NCBI RefSeq assembly: GCF_003991905.1
Contig: NZ_RSCL01000017.1
Coordinates: 124,001 to 188,000 of the forward strand
DNA length: 64,000 bases
Reading direction: 5' to 3'
DNA from: Dulcicalothrix desertica PCC 7102
Lineage (GTDB): Bacteria; Cyanobacteriota; Cyanobacteriia; Cyanobacteriales; Nostocaceae
Part shown: piece by piece, positions 35,824 to 44,331 of the stretch
How the letters are laid out: each line of letters starts with the position of its first letter
Numbering within the stretch: the first letter of the stretch is position 1
The notes under the pieces: generated by a model
What the model was told of the DNA's origin: nothing
The model's input: only the letters and a program-made list of their open reading frames with translations
The model's database searches: none
Made by a program: the position numbers and the translations under genes

Positions 35824-37042
35824 TGGTGTGGAAACGAGCAACGCGCAAAGCGGCGCCATAAGTTACAATAAGGGCTAATTGTTCTTCGTTGGCGCCAGAG
35901 CGTAAAGCATTGAGTAGTGCATCAGCTATAGCTTGAGCATCATCTCCTAAAAGAGTAGTAATTAATTCATCCTGAGCAGACCAACTATCGTGGCGCCTAC
36001 TTCCTGCTTCTAATGCAGCAGGTAACTGTTCAAACGCATTATTAACAATTGCTACTAAATCTATAGGATAACGCCATGAACTAGATTCTTCCATGCGAGA
36101 AGCACTTGTTAAAGGAACAACCAAACTTGCTAAGACCTGTTCGGCGCCTTGCCAGTCCACATAATCAAGTGCTTCTAACGCCTTATTAATAAAATCAACA
36201 GTATGACCAACATCAAGGTAACGGTGGTCTGTGGCAGCAGCAAACAGCATATCTACAATTTGCGCTCTCGATAAACCTGCACGAACAGCAGTTACCAAAC
36301 AACGTTCTGCTGCTTCGCTATCTCGTCGTTCGATAAATTCGCGAAACCAATTTTTGAGAGTGTTTGCATCAATATTTGAATTGGGCAATGGATGAACACC
36401 AAAATGTGGTGGTGCTTCCGAACTATCACGCGCTACAGCAGAAAGTCCTTGATAAAGGGCAAAAGGTTTATCGAGAGCATCTAAATAAGGCAACAAATTC
36501 ATCATGCAAGTTAGGATAGTTAAACCACTACTCCAACCTTGCTTATTATAACGGGCGCCGAATTCTAATCCCGTCCGGAAAATCTCAGCAGCATCAACAT
36601 GCTTATCCAGAGCAATCACAGACTTAGCAATAACAAGAGAAATACCCTGCTCTAGACCATCTTGAAGTCGCTGACGTTGATGTGTAACCAAATCAACTTG
36701 AGGTGTTAAATTTACCCAAATCTCGCCATCTCTAATTTCTACAGGAAACGCGCGCACATCATCAGCCCAGGAATCAAAAGTACCACCGCTATCAAGATCA
36801 AAGCGAGCGTAATGCCAAGCGCAAGTAACAATTCCATCTTTACAAATACTGCCATGTAACGGAAAACCCATATGTGGACAACGGTTATCAATGGCATAAA
36901 TTTTGCCATCACTGTAGAAAAGAGCAATAACATGTTGTTCCAAATTAACTACTTTACCGCCTACTGCTTGCACTTCGGCTAATTTAGCGGCAAAGACATA
37001 GCGCTCTGTTGTATGGGTTGAATTTTCAAAGGTTTGAGTCAT
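35824..37042 (-). pseudogene. 5' part of a Rieske-domain protein gene, interrupted
   Basis: From the ATG at 37042 the frame encodes about 405 native residues, then 12 foreign codons inside the insertion (to 35786). Residues ~15-125 are a Rieske domain with both ligand pairs (CPHMGFPLHG, CAWHYARFDLDSG). The rest is helical and resembles an AhpD-like/carboxymuconolactone-type helical domain (ERCLVTAVRAGLSRAQIVDMLFAAATDHRYLDVGH), with a second similar block near the end. The C-terminal third lies at 28903-29459 beyond a 6.4-kb insertion. A truncated protein with an intact Rieske centre could still be made. Confidence 0.82.
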
Positions 37043-37257
37043 AATGCTTTTGTCAAAAAGTGAAATAAAAGGGAGCAATTAGCAACAAATATTAATAAAA
37101 ATTAATTTTTTTTTTACTTATAAGCCTCTATTTTCTACTGTGACAAAAGAAACAGCTTTTTAGTCAGAATAAATTATAACTTTTGTAAACTTTGTTGAGT
37201 GATACAGTACATTTATAACGAATTAGAAGATAAGTCAATACTGCTCGGTTAACGTAT

Positions 37258-37285
37258 GTAAAGATGTGACATGTCACGTCTCTAC
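37258..37285. repeat. 28-bp palindrome with GTAGAGAC-type arms (one arm decayed)
   Basis: GTAAAGATGTGAC and ATGTCACGTCTCTAC make the same 28-base layout as the copies at 7336 and 40038, with changes in the left arm. The stop codon of the pentapeptide fragment on the minus strand falls within it. Confidence 0.7.
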
Positions 37286-37557
37286 GGGGGTTTCACGTTT
37301 CGCAATCGCCTTAACCGAGCAGTATTGGAAGCCAAGTGAGAACCATCCAGATTTGCCTCCGTAAAATCCGCTTCAATCAATTGTGTTTCTGTCAGTAGGG
37401 CATAGTCAAGACGTGTACCAATAGCTAGTAATTTTTGTGCGGTAAGTCCTGTCAAATCAACTTGACGTAAATCTAATCCTGACAAATTTATACCTTCAAC
37501 AATTTGCTGTTTGCTGATAGCCGAATGTAACAAATCCAATACAGAAGATACACTCAT
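37282..37557 (-). CDS. Short pentapeptide-repeat protein, probably a fragment
   Basis: The 91-residue frame contains pentapeptide-type repeats (INLSGLDLRQVDLTGL, QLIEADFTEANLDGSHL) with the A(D/N)LxX rhythm. It is shorter than most family members and its stop comes from a dispersed palindrome, so it is likely a remnant. Pentapeptide proteins form a right-handed beta helix; no specific role can be given. Confidence 0.5.
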   Translation of the reverse strand: MSVSSVLDLLHSAISKQQIVEGINLSGLDLRQVDLTGLTAQKLLAIGTRLDYALLTETQLIEADFTEANLDGSHLASNTARLRRLRNVKPP

Positions 37558-37560
37558 AGC

Positions 37561-37788
37561 TTATACTTTTAAGGGCGATGTTTGATGTAAGATAGGCTTC
37601 CAGTTTGCTCCTGGCTTGTATTCAAGAAATTTTGTATAATCGCCGAATATGCCTGAAGGCTCTAAATGTTTCATTACAGAAAGCTGGTTGCTGCTTAAAG
37701 TTTCTACATTTGATTCCCAAGGATGAGGCGCCAAATCAAGTTGTACTCCTCCCCAAGGTGTATATAAGATATTATGTAAGTACATTAT
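37561..37788 (-). CDS. Unassigned short frame next to the PrlF-like antitoxin
   Basis: This frame of about 75 codons has a protein-like composition (GGVQLDLAPHPWESNVETL, EPSGIFGDYTKFLEYKPG) and ends four bases before the pentapeptide fragment. It may be the last part of a lost gene. Its start overlaps the promoter of the antitoxin gene, which makes it doubtful as an intact gene. Confidence 0.3.
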   Translation of the reverse strand: MMYLHNILYTPWGGVQLDLAPHPWESNVETLSSNQLSVMKHLEPSGIFGDYTKFLEYKPGANWKPILHQTSPLKV

Positions 37789-37804
37789 GTACATACAAGT
37801 AAAC

Positions 37805-38131
37805 ATGAGCAACTCTTACAGCATTCGTAGTACAAAAATCGGTAATAGTGCGGGGTTTCGTCTACCTGCGGAGTTTTATCGAGAGCATCCTCAGTTTGCT
37901 AACGCAGACGGTTGGATAGAGGTATTATCTCCCGATACGGCAATTGTGCGGATAGTTCCGCGTGACGATGATGAAGAAGATTCGGTGATGATGCGGCTTT
38001 TTTTAGATTTTGCGATGACAGAAGCTCTCAAAAATAATACGTTGCAACCTTATACAATTGAGATGTCTGAAGCTGCTCATGAATTAATTGACGGTGTGGA
38101 ATTGGAAGATGAGTCAGAAGAAGATAGCTAA
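37805..38131 (+). CDS. prlF: PrlF/SohA-type (AbrB-fold) antitoxin
   Basis: From the ATG at 37805 the protein has 108 residues. It starts with a swapped-hairpin AbrB-like domain (YSIRSTKIGNSAGFRLPAEF, then GWIEVLSPDTAIVRI) and continues with an acidic helical tail that would cover the toxin. It overlaps the YhaV-like gene by about 23 bases. The pairing with YhaV supports the PrlF assignment; sequence similarity to E. coli PrlF itself is weak. Confidence 0.75.
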   Translation: MSNSYSIRSTKIGNSAGFRLPAEFYREHPQFANADGWIEVLSPDTAIVRIVPRDDDEEDSVMMRLFLDFAMTEALKNNTLQPYTIEMSEAAHELIDGVELEDESEEDS

Positions 38132-38585
38132 CTTTGTCAGTAACGGTTGGGAGGTTTATTTTCACCCGCAATTATTTGGCACTCAGTATCAAGAATTGTT
38201 TGACCGTGTTTCTAGTTTACGTGAAAAATTACCAGAAGCTGAATATAAAACCCACGCAGCAGTCAAGTTATTCGCAGCAATTACAGTTGCAATTGAAACT
38301 AAAATTTCGGCTGACCCAAGAGCGAGTTATTTTACATTAACAGGGGCTTTAAAACGATACTGCCGCCTAAAAAAGATGGGTTTACCTTCAAGATACCGCC
38401 TGTTTTTTCGAGTGTTTGACACCCCAGAACTGAAAGCAATTGTCATTTTGTGGCTAGGGTTTCCTCGTAAGGAGGGCGCCAAAGATGATTGTTACGAGGT
38501 GTTTACTAGGATGGTAGAGCAAGGAACATTTCCAGATAGTTTGGATGAATTAGTACCAGAAACTGATATAAATCAAAACAAATAA
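38109..38585 (+). CDS. yhaV: YhaV-family ribonuclease toxin
   Basis: The 158-residue protein has the YhaV pattern: FVSNGWEVYFHPQLFGTQY, AVKLFAAITVAI, FTLTGALKRYCRLKKMGLPSRYRLFFRVF, IVILWLGFPRKEGAKDDCYEVF and FPDSLDEL. YhaV is a RelE-superfamily RNase associated with ribosomes. The ATG at 38109 lies inside the antitoxin gene, so the two are coupled. All conserved blocks are present and it looks intact. Confidence 0.88.
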   Translation: MSQKKIANFVSNGWEVYFHPQLFGTQYQELFDRVSSLREKLPEAEYKTHAAVKLFAAITVAIETKISADPRASYFTLTGALKRYCRLKKMGLPSRYRLFFRVFDTPELKAIVILWLGFPRKEGAKDDCYEVFTRMVEQGTFPDSLDELVPETDINQNK

Positions 38586-38586
38586 G

Positions 38587-38960
38587 GTATAATCTTAATT
38601 TAATTGATGTTTCTGAAGTTTTAGCTGTTATATTCTTCTTTGCTTGCTGTTTTCCAGCAATTATTTTAAGTTCTTCTATTTCCTCAAAATCAACTTCTAC
38701 AAATGCATTTTTAAATTCTACGCCTAATGCGGTACTCACATCTAGAATTTATATAAAACTAGCACATTGATAATCTTTACTTTCACACTCTTTGATTCGT
38801 TCTTCTTCGATATCTAAAATATCAGCTAGTTCCTTCTGGCTCATTTTTGCCGCTATGCGAGCTTTTATCAATACATCTGGAAGGTGATAGAAGGAACTAA
38901 TTTTGAAGGTGCTAATCTTGATGAGGTTTTCTACGAGCAGGATATATAATGTATTAATCG
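38587..38960 (-). pseudogene. HTH (XRE-type) antitoxin gene remnant with an internal stop
   Basis: On the minus strand, LPDVLIKARIAAKMSQKELA and DILDIEEERIKECESKDYQC form an XRE-like helix-turn-helix; after ASFI a TAA at 38749-38751 stops the frame. The same frame then continues as ILDVSTALGVEFKNAFVEVD and FEEIEELKIIAG, the expected next part. The upstream end is also lost: on the plus strand 38897-38952 reads as a pentapeptide-like scrap (EGTNFEGANLDEVFY). It is a decayed antitoxin-type gene. Confidence 0.65.
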
Positions 38961-38963
38961 CTA

Positions 38964-39000
38964 AAAGGAAACAGTTAGCTCTTTGCTTTCTGTTTCCTTT
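38964..39000 (-). terminator. Hairpin downstream of xisI
   Basis: AAAGGAAACAG and CTGTTTCCTTT form an 11-bp stem with a 15-base loop, 19 bases beyond the xisI stop in the direction of transcription, next to A/T-rich flanks. It is a good candidate terminator for xisH-xisI. Confidence 0.6.
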
Positions 39001-39018
39001 GAATAATATAAACAAACT

Positions 39019-39360
39019 TTACGCTACTCCATAACCTGTATACGGACGCTTGTATGGTGCATGTAATCCTAGGATAATGTCTTCTTTCTCTACACCCATC
39101 TTGACCAATTCATCTGCTAAATCATCTTCCGTCATATTTTGCTGAATCCAAATTTTTCCATCTTTAATATCTATATGGATAAAGCAGTTATAAATACGAT
39201 TAAACCCTTCCCAACCAATATCTAAGAGTTGATAATGGTCATTTTGTGTATCACATATAAACTGGCATTCTACATCTGAATTTGGTTCACTGTAACCTAC
39301 GGCAGCAATTTTAGTTAATAACTGACGAATTACTTGTCTATATTTTTCTAATTTCTCCAT
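39019..39360 (-). CDS. xisI: XisI-family protein
   Basis: The 113-residue protein matches the XisI family: MEKLEKYRQVIRQLLTKIA, YQLLDIGWEGFNRIYNCFIH, DIKDGKIWIQQN and LGLHAPYKRPYTGYGVA at the C-terminus. XisI was first described as a factor needed for excision of the fdxN element during heterocyst development, but XisH/XisI pairs are now found in many cyanobacteria without such elements. The start overlaps the end of xisH by 13 bases. Confidence 0.92.
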   Translation of the reverse strand: MEKLEKYRQVIRQLLTKIAAVGYSEPNSDVECQFICDTQNDHYQLLDIGWEGFNRIYNCFIHIDIKDGKIWIQQNMTEDDLADELVKMGVEKEDIILGLHAPYKRPYTGYGVA

Positions 39361-39764
39361 TCGACAATTACCTCCTTAACTGGGTCATAAACTAAAAGTT
39401 TAACTTGATGAACTTTTATAGCTTCCTGAATAAACAATTGCTGAAAGAAAGTATTATATGTATCAATAGGGACAGCTAAATATAATAGTCTTTCGGATTC
39501 AGTCATTTGTAAACCCAAACGATAGTTTAAAAATTGCCCCAAGGCTGCATGGAAATCTGTTATCGCGGAAGTATTTAAGAAACTTTTAATTTCAACTGCT
39601 ATTTTTTGTCCTGCTCTTTCAGCAGCAACAACTTTGTCAGCAGCTAAATCAATCTCTAGTCTAACTTTTTCAATTTTGATTATTAGCGGGTCTCCTGTTA
39701 TGACCCACTGTTCTTTTAAAAGCGCTTGCTTGACTGCATCGTAAAATAAATCTTTAGCCGCCAT
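39348..39764 (-). CDS. xisH: XisH-family protein
   Basis: The 138-residue protein has the XisH pattern: AAKDLFYDAVKQALLKEQW, LEIDLAAD, KIAVEIKSFLN, DFHAALGQFLNYRL and a C-terminal VVYDP-like stretch. The EID...EIK arrangement resembles a PD-(D/E)xK nuclease core (E/D, then ExK), so it may be a nuclease. It is coupled to xisI. No XisF is adjacent; the nearest serine recombinase is the one 6 kb away inside the intron. Confidence 0.92.
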   Translation of the reverse strand: MAAKDLFYDAVKQALLKEQWVITGDPLIIKIEKVRLEIDLAADKVVAAERAGQKIAVEIKSFLNTSAITDFHAALGQFLNYRLGLQMTESERLLYLAVPIDTYNTFFQQLFIQEAIKVHQVKLLVYDPVKEVIVEWRN

Positions 39765-39893
39765 TATTCTTTGAATACTAACTTACTATCATAAATCATA
39801 TTCTTGTGTTAAAGGCTGATTTATAATCTTGACTCTTTGTCGGCGCCAATCTTGATGGAACTTTGTACAAGTAGGATATATGATGTATTTGCT

Positions 39894-39951
39894 GGTGCGT
39901 GACGCTACATGTCTTATCGCTTCGTTCATTTCTTTCATGGCATCACGCACC
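39894..39951. repeat. GGTGCGTGA/TCACGCACC inverted repeat
   Basis: GGTGCGTGA at 39894 and TCACGCACC at 39943 flank a 40-base centre. Similar sequence occurs near 6618 and in the gap before the bilin lyase gene (63511-63569). It explains part of a short minus-strand frame here. Confidence 0.6.
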
Positions 39952-40037
39952 CTACAGTTTTTATGTACCAAACGAAAATTAAATATTTCTTCAAAAATAA
40001 CAAAATTTTAGACACCTGTACTATATATAGATAACAT

Positions 40038-40065
40038 GTAGAGACGTTACATGTAACGTCTCTAC
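40038..40065. repeat. 28-bp perfect palindrome with GTAGAGAC arms upstream of topA
   Basis: GTAGAGACGTTAC and its perfect complement with a central AT pair make a 28-base palindrome. It lies 37 bases before the topA start codon and so may sit in its leader or promoter. Confidence 0.85.
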
Positions 40066-40101
40066 GGTTTGGTCGAATATTGCATCTTTGCTGTCAGGTT
40101 T

Positions 40102-42579
40102 ATGCCAAAACGCCTTCTAGTTGTAGAATCTCCTGGTAAAGTCAAAAAGCTTAGTCAAATACTCGGCGCCGACTGGATAGTTCGCGCGAGTTGTGGTCAT
40201 ATTCGGCAACTTAGCGATGAAGGTGAGGATTCGCTGGGTTTTACTATGGATGACAATCATGTTAAGTGTCGTTATATTGCGCGCGACCATCAAGCGAAGG
40301 AAACGATACAAAAATTAAAAGCTGCTTGTTCCCAGGTGCAGGAAGTTGTTTTAGCTACTGACCCAGATAGAGAGGGTGAAACTATTGCTTGGCACCTTAA
40401 AGAAGCTTTGGGACTTAGAGAACCGAAACGTGTCGTATATACAGAAATTACCGAAGCTGCTGTGCGTGCGGCTATTGCAAATCCGAGAAAGCTTGATTTA
40501 AATTTAATTGGCGCCGGTTTGTGTCGCGATTGTTTAGATAAGTTAGTTGGTTATAAAGGAAGTCCTTTAGTTTGGGCATTGAATAATGGCGCCAAAAGTG
40601 TCGGTAGAGTCCAAAGTGCCACTTTACATTTAATATGTCAACGCGAAAGGGAAATCCAAACGTTTGTACCCCAAGATTATTGGAGTGTATGGGTTGACTA
40701 TGCTGAGGGGTTTAGAGCTTTTTATAAAGCTTTATTAAATACTCAAACCGAGGCGCCTGCTAACCAAGAAGATGTAAACGATGACGCTGCTACTAAAAAT
40801 GATACACAGGTGCCTGAATCAACGCGCGTTCTTTCGGAACAAGAAGCAGACCGTTTAGTTGAAGAAGCAAAACGTCATCCTCATCATGTCGTTCAATACG
40901 AAGGAAAACTTAATTATCGTCAACCCCCTCCAGCGTTTATTACTTCGTCGCTACAACAAGCTGCTGGTTCAAGGTTGAAATTTTCTCCTGACAAAACTAT
41001 GCAGGTCGCACAAAAGTTGTATGAAGCAGGTTTAATTACTTACATGCGGACTGACTCTGTGATGTTAAGTCCTGAGTTTTGCGATAGCGCACGTAAATGG
41101 TTACAGCAGAACGACCCGCAAAACGTTCCTAAGAACACAGCTAAACACCGTAGTAGTAAAACTGCTCAAGAAGGTCACGAAGCTATTCGTCCTACAGATG
41201 TATTTAAACCTTCAGCACAGATACGGCTAGAAGTAACTAATGATGAATTTAGCTTGTATGTAATGATATGGAAACGCGCGATAGCTTCGCAGTGTTCTGC
41301 TGCTCAACTACGAAAAACCCTGATTATTACACAGTCGGGTGATATTTTATGGCAAGCGAGAGGTCAAGTCGTTGAATTTCTCGGTTACGCACGTTACTGG
41401 TCGAACTTAAGTAAAGATACACTTTTACCCAATTTACAGCAAGGGCAACAATTAACTTTAGAAGACGCAGGTCACGAAAAGAAAAAAACTCAACCACCAC
41501 CACGTTATACCGAACCCAAGTTAGTGCAATTAATGGAGCGTAAAGGTATCGGGCGCCCAAGTACATATTCTCCTACGATTGCCACTCTCAAAAAACGCAC
41601 TTATATAGAGTTAGCCAAAGATATATTACACCCCACAACACTAGGGTTAGAAGTCGATGATTTTTTACAAAAAGCATTACCAGATTTATTAGAAACCGAG
41701 TTTACCGCCAAAATGGAAGATGTGCTAGACACAATAGCTTCGGGTAAACAAGCTTGGCAGCGTTACCTCATCGACTGGAATCAAAATTATTTTGCCCCAG
41801 CTATTGCAAAAGCTAAAACAGTACCTATTACTGTATCTAATGTAAAGAATGCTGGTAGTACAACTCAACGTAATTATGAAACTTCTCGCAGCAAGTGTCC
41901 TGAGTGCAAAAACAACTTAGCCAAAATACCCAGCAGTAAAGTTAAGAAAAAATATTTTCTCAAGTGTGTAAGCGGATGCGACAATGTAGTTTTATTTTGG
42001 AGCGATTATAGCAAATCATGGGAGGCGCCTCGCTCATCTAATGCTGAAACTGCAAAAACAGATAGTGGCACCAAAACTGCGGCAAAATCTCAAAAATCAC
42101 CAGCTAAAGCTGCTAACTTAACAAAATTTCCTTGTCCTGTTTGCAAAAAACCTTTGGAAGAGTACAGTTATACGAAGGACGGGCAAGATAAAACAATGCT
42201 GCGCTGTTCTAATCCAGATTCGCAGAATGATAGTAAACACAAAGATGTAGCTTATTTTAATACAGCGAGCGGATGGTGGAGTCCTAAGTTTGGTGAGTTG
42301 AAGTCGGAATCGAACTCATCAGATGGCGCCTCAAAAGCCAAAACTACTAAAACACCCACTACAGGTAAAGTTACTAAATATCCCTGTCCAGTTTGCAAAA
42401 AACCACTCGAAGAGTACAGCTATACAAAAGACGGACAAAATAAAACGATGCTGCGGTGTTCTAACCCAGAGTCGCGGAATGATAGTAAGCACAAAGATGC
42501 AGCTTATTTTAATACGGCTAAGGGATGGTGGAGTCCTAAGTTTGGTGAGTTGAAATCTACTAAAGCTGATAATAAATAG
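40102..42579 (+). CDS. topA: DNA topoisomerase I (type IA)
   Basis: The ~825-residue enzyme starts with the TOPRIM domain (RLLVVESPGKVKKL, ATDPDREGETIAWHL). The catalytic Tyr is in GLITYMRTDSVML, and EGHEAIRPTD and KGIGRPSTYSPTI follow. After residue ~600 come a Cys4 zinc ribbon (CPECKNN, then CVSGC) and two nearly identical ~60-residue modules, each starting with PCPVCKKPLEEYSYTKDGQ and ending with GWWSPKFGELKS. It relaxes negative supercoils. The duplicated C-terminal modules replace the usual tail. The ATG at 40102 matches other TopA starts. Confidence 0.95.
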   Translation: MPKRLLVVESPGKVKKLSQILGADWIVRASCGHIRQLSDEGEDSLGFTMDDNHVKCRYIARDHQAKETIQKLKAACSQVQEVVLATDPDREGETIAWHLKEALGLREPKRVVYTEITEAAVRAAIANPRKLDLNLIGAGLCRDCLDKLVGYKGSPLVWALNNGAKSVGRVQSATLHLICQREREIQTFVPQDYWSVWVDYAEGFRAFYKALLNTQTEAPANQEDVNDDAATKNDTQVPESTRVLSEQEADRLVEEAKRHPHHVVQYEGKLNYRQPPPAFITSSLQQAAGSRLKFSPDKTMQVAQKLYEAGLITYMRTDSVMLSPEFCDSARKWLQQNDPQNVPKNTAKHRSSKTAQEGHEAIRPTDVFKPSAQIRLEVTNDEFSLYVMIWKRAIASQCSAAQLRKTLIITQSGDILWQARGQVVEFLGYARYWSNLSKDTLLPNLQQGQQLTLEDAGHEKKKTQPPPRYTEPKLVQLMERKGIGRPSTYSPTIATLKKRTYIELAKDILHPTTLGLEVDDFLQKALPDLLETEFTAKMEDVLDTIASGKQAWQRYLIDWNQNYFAPAIAKAKTVPITVSNVKNAGSTTQRNYETSRSKCPECKNNLAKIPSSKVKKKYFLKCVSGCDNVVLFWSDYSKSWEAPRSSNAETAKTDSGTKTAAKSQKSPAKAANLTKFPCPVCKKPLEEYSYTKDGQDKTMLRCSNPDSQNDSKHKDVAYFNTASGWWSPKFGELKSESNSSDGASKAKTTKTPTTGKVTKYPCPVCKKPLEEYSYTKDGQNKTMLRCSNPESRNDSKHKDAAYFNTAKGWWSPKFGELKSTKADNK

Positions 42580-42913
42580 TTTGAGGAGGGATTTTTATCA
42601 AAATGTAAAGAAATAATTATTGTAGCGCACGGTACATGACTGTAAATAATACTTATGGCAATAATACAGACATTGCAATCACCTCACATACTTAGTGACC
42701 TTCGTTGCGGCTCGGCTAACCACCGGGCTATTTATTTGCGCGTTTTTTGCGTTCACGGGGTGTCTCCGGAGGAGAATATTACTTAGAGTTGGGAGGAAGA
42801 AGTAACTAAAGTTACTATTACGACGAGGTTTTTTGGGTTTTTGGAGGGATGTGTTGGTGAATGGTGTAGAAATGTATAGTATTTTGAAGAGATAAAAACT
42901 TAAAATATTTAAG
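42580..42913. other. Intergenic region, no gene recognised
   Basis: About 330 bases lie between topA and the GDSL gene. The middle (about 42700-42780) is more GC-rich than its surroundings, but I could not fold it into a known RNA class and it has no tRNA-like TpsiC motif. The last 60 bases are AT-rich and probably hold the promoter of the next gene. Confidence 0.4.
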
Positions 42914-43609
42914 ATGCAAACTTTCTTAACACCTTCCCCAATGCAATTGTCGTTTCGACCAGCTAAACCTCAAACTCAACCGAAAAAGATTGTCGCGCTA
43001 GGGGATAGTTTAATATATGGTTTTGGCGACCCTGAAGGCGGTGGTTGGGTGGAAAGATTACGCCGCACTTGGATGTTACCAGATAGTCCGGGTCATGTAT
43101 TGTATAACCTGGGAGTGCGGGGTGATAGAACGATGCAAGTTGCCCAACGTTTAGAAGTTGAGTTTCGCCATCGTGGAGAGTTGCGAAATCGTGTTCCTGA
43201 TTTGATTATTCTTTCTGTAGGGGTTAATGACTCCGCACGTGTTGGTCGTATTGATGGTAAAAACTATACGGACTTTGACCGCTTTGAGCTTGAAATCACT
43301 ACATTACTTGAACAAGCACAACGGTTATGTCCTGTGTTTTTTGTCGGAATGGCGCCTGTTAATGAAAGTAAAATGCCTTTTTTAGATTGTTTATACTATA
43401 ACCATGCCGACCAGTATCGTTATAAAGAAGCAACCCGTAGAGCTTGTGTAGATAAAGAAATACCTTATCTTGATATTTTCGACACTTGGATGGTACACGG
43501 TCAAGAGTGGATTAAAGAGCGTATTGGTGAAGATGGGTTACATCCCAACACTCTAGGCTATAAAACTTTGTTAGAACAGGTTATAAATTGGGAACCACTC
43601 AAGAAGTGA
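42914..43609 (+). CDS. GDSL/SGNH-family hydrolase
   Basis: The 231-residue protein has the SGNH blocks in order: block I with the catalytic Ser (IVALGDSLIYGFGD), a Gly in GVRGDRTMQ, block III SVGVNDSARVG, and block V with the Asp/His pair (EDGLHPNTLGYKTL). It should be an esterase, lipase or acyl hydrolase. There is no signal peptide, so it is probably cytoplasmic. Confidence 0.9.
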   Translation: MQTFLTPSPMQLSFRPAKPQTQPKKIVALGDSLIYGFGDPEGGGWVERLRRTWMLPDSPGHVLYNLGVRGDRTMQVAQRLEVEFRHRGELRNRVPDLIILSVGVNDSARVGRIDGKNYTDFDRFELEITTLLEQAQRLCPVFFVGMAPVNESKMPFLDCLYYNHADQYRYKEATRRACVDKEIPYLDIFDTWMVHGQEWIKERIGEDGLHPNTLGYKTLLEQVINWEPLKK

Positions 43610-43675
43610 AAAGTCCTGATAATACCTATATACTAAATTCAGCTATTTACAATGCTAGAACCAAACTCCTGTACG

Positions 43676-43835
43676 GGCGGGTTAACCAACATCCCAATTA
43701 TTAACGAAAAATCTATTTAAACCCGCCCCTGCAACGGCACCTTTGCCGAATCGGAAATCTTTTCTGAACCTAATCCCTATATGGGCGGGTTTAGTTATAT
43801 TTTGGTAAATATGAGAATGGTTGGTTAACCCGCCC
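43676..43835. repeat. Two tandem GGGCGGGTT inverted repeats
   Basis: GGGCGGGTT...AAACCCGCCC occurs at about 43676-43731 and again as GGGCGGGTTT...AACCCGCCC at 43783-43835, with unrelated centres. They fill most of the gap between the GDSL gene and the next gene and match the copy at 12002-12056. Confidence 0.75.
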
Positions 43836-43846
43836 CTACGATTATT

Positions 43847-44281
43847 ATGACTCCTACTTTATTTGGTCGCTGGCAAACTCGCTTATTATTACTCGCAACG
43901 GTTGGTGTTATTGTCTCGTTACCTTTTGTAGCAGGTATAATCGGCGCCAGTCCAGGGTCGATATATTTCTGGATACTAGGTTATGTCGCTGTTTTTGGGA
44001 TTATTTGGGATGTTGTCTATGACCAAATACAAAAGTATCGGTGGGATAGAGACTGGCCCGCAGCATACCAGTTAATAGCGGGAATATGGGAAATGGTGTT
44101 TGTTTTCTGTGGAGCAAAACTATTTGGGTTTCTGCCAATTCCTATACCTAAAGAGCAATTAGACCCAGGAATGTTTTTGCTGCATTATAGCGCTGTATGG
44201 TTAGCAGTGTTTATCGCTTCGCAAAGCTTAATGCGGATTATTTTTGTACGTTGGCGGTTTCGTGGCGGACAGTGGCTCTAA
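43847..44281 (+). CDS. Conserved-type hypothetical membrane protein
   Basis: The 144-residue protein has about four hydrophobic segments: residues ~12-32, 38-58, 78-98 and 110-132. Between them is a charged loop (YDQIQKYRWDRDWPAAYQL). The N-terminus is short and basic-polar. I do not recognise the family. It lies 50 bases upstream of gltX on the same strand and may share its transcript. Confidence 0.7.
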   Translation: MTPTLFGRWQTRLLLLATVGVIVSLPFVAGIIGASPGSIYFWILGYVAVFGIIWDVVYDQIQKYRWDRDWPAAYQLIAGIWEMVFVFCGAKLFGFLPIPIPKEQLDPGMFLLHYSAVWLAVFIASQSLMRIIFVRWRFRGGQWL

Positions 44282-44331
44282 CTATATAATAAGTTTTGCC
44301 TCCCCACAATTAATTTAAGAGAGAATTTATT

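Noticed and set aside
39789-39971. 60-codon minus-strand frame upstream of xisH
   Set aside because: Much of it is explained by the GGTGCGTGA inverted repeat; the rest (FHQDWRRQRVKI) may be a gene scrap but cannot be supported.
42700-42780. GC-richer stretch between topA and the GDSL gene, considered as an RNA gene or riboswitch
   Set aside because: I could not find tRNA motifs or a known riboswitch core, and no terminator-like structure follows.
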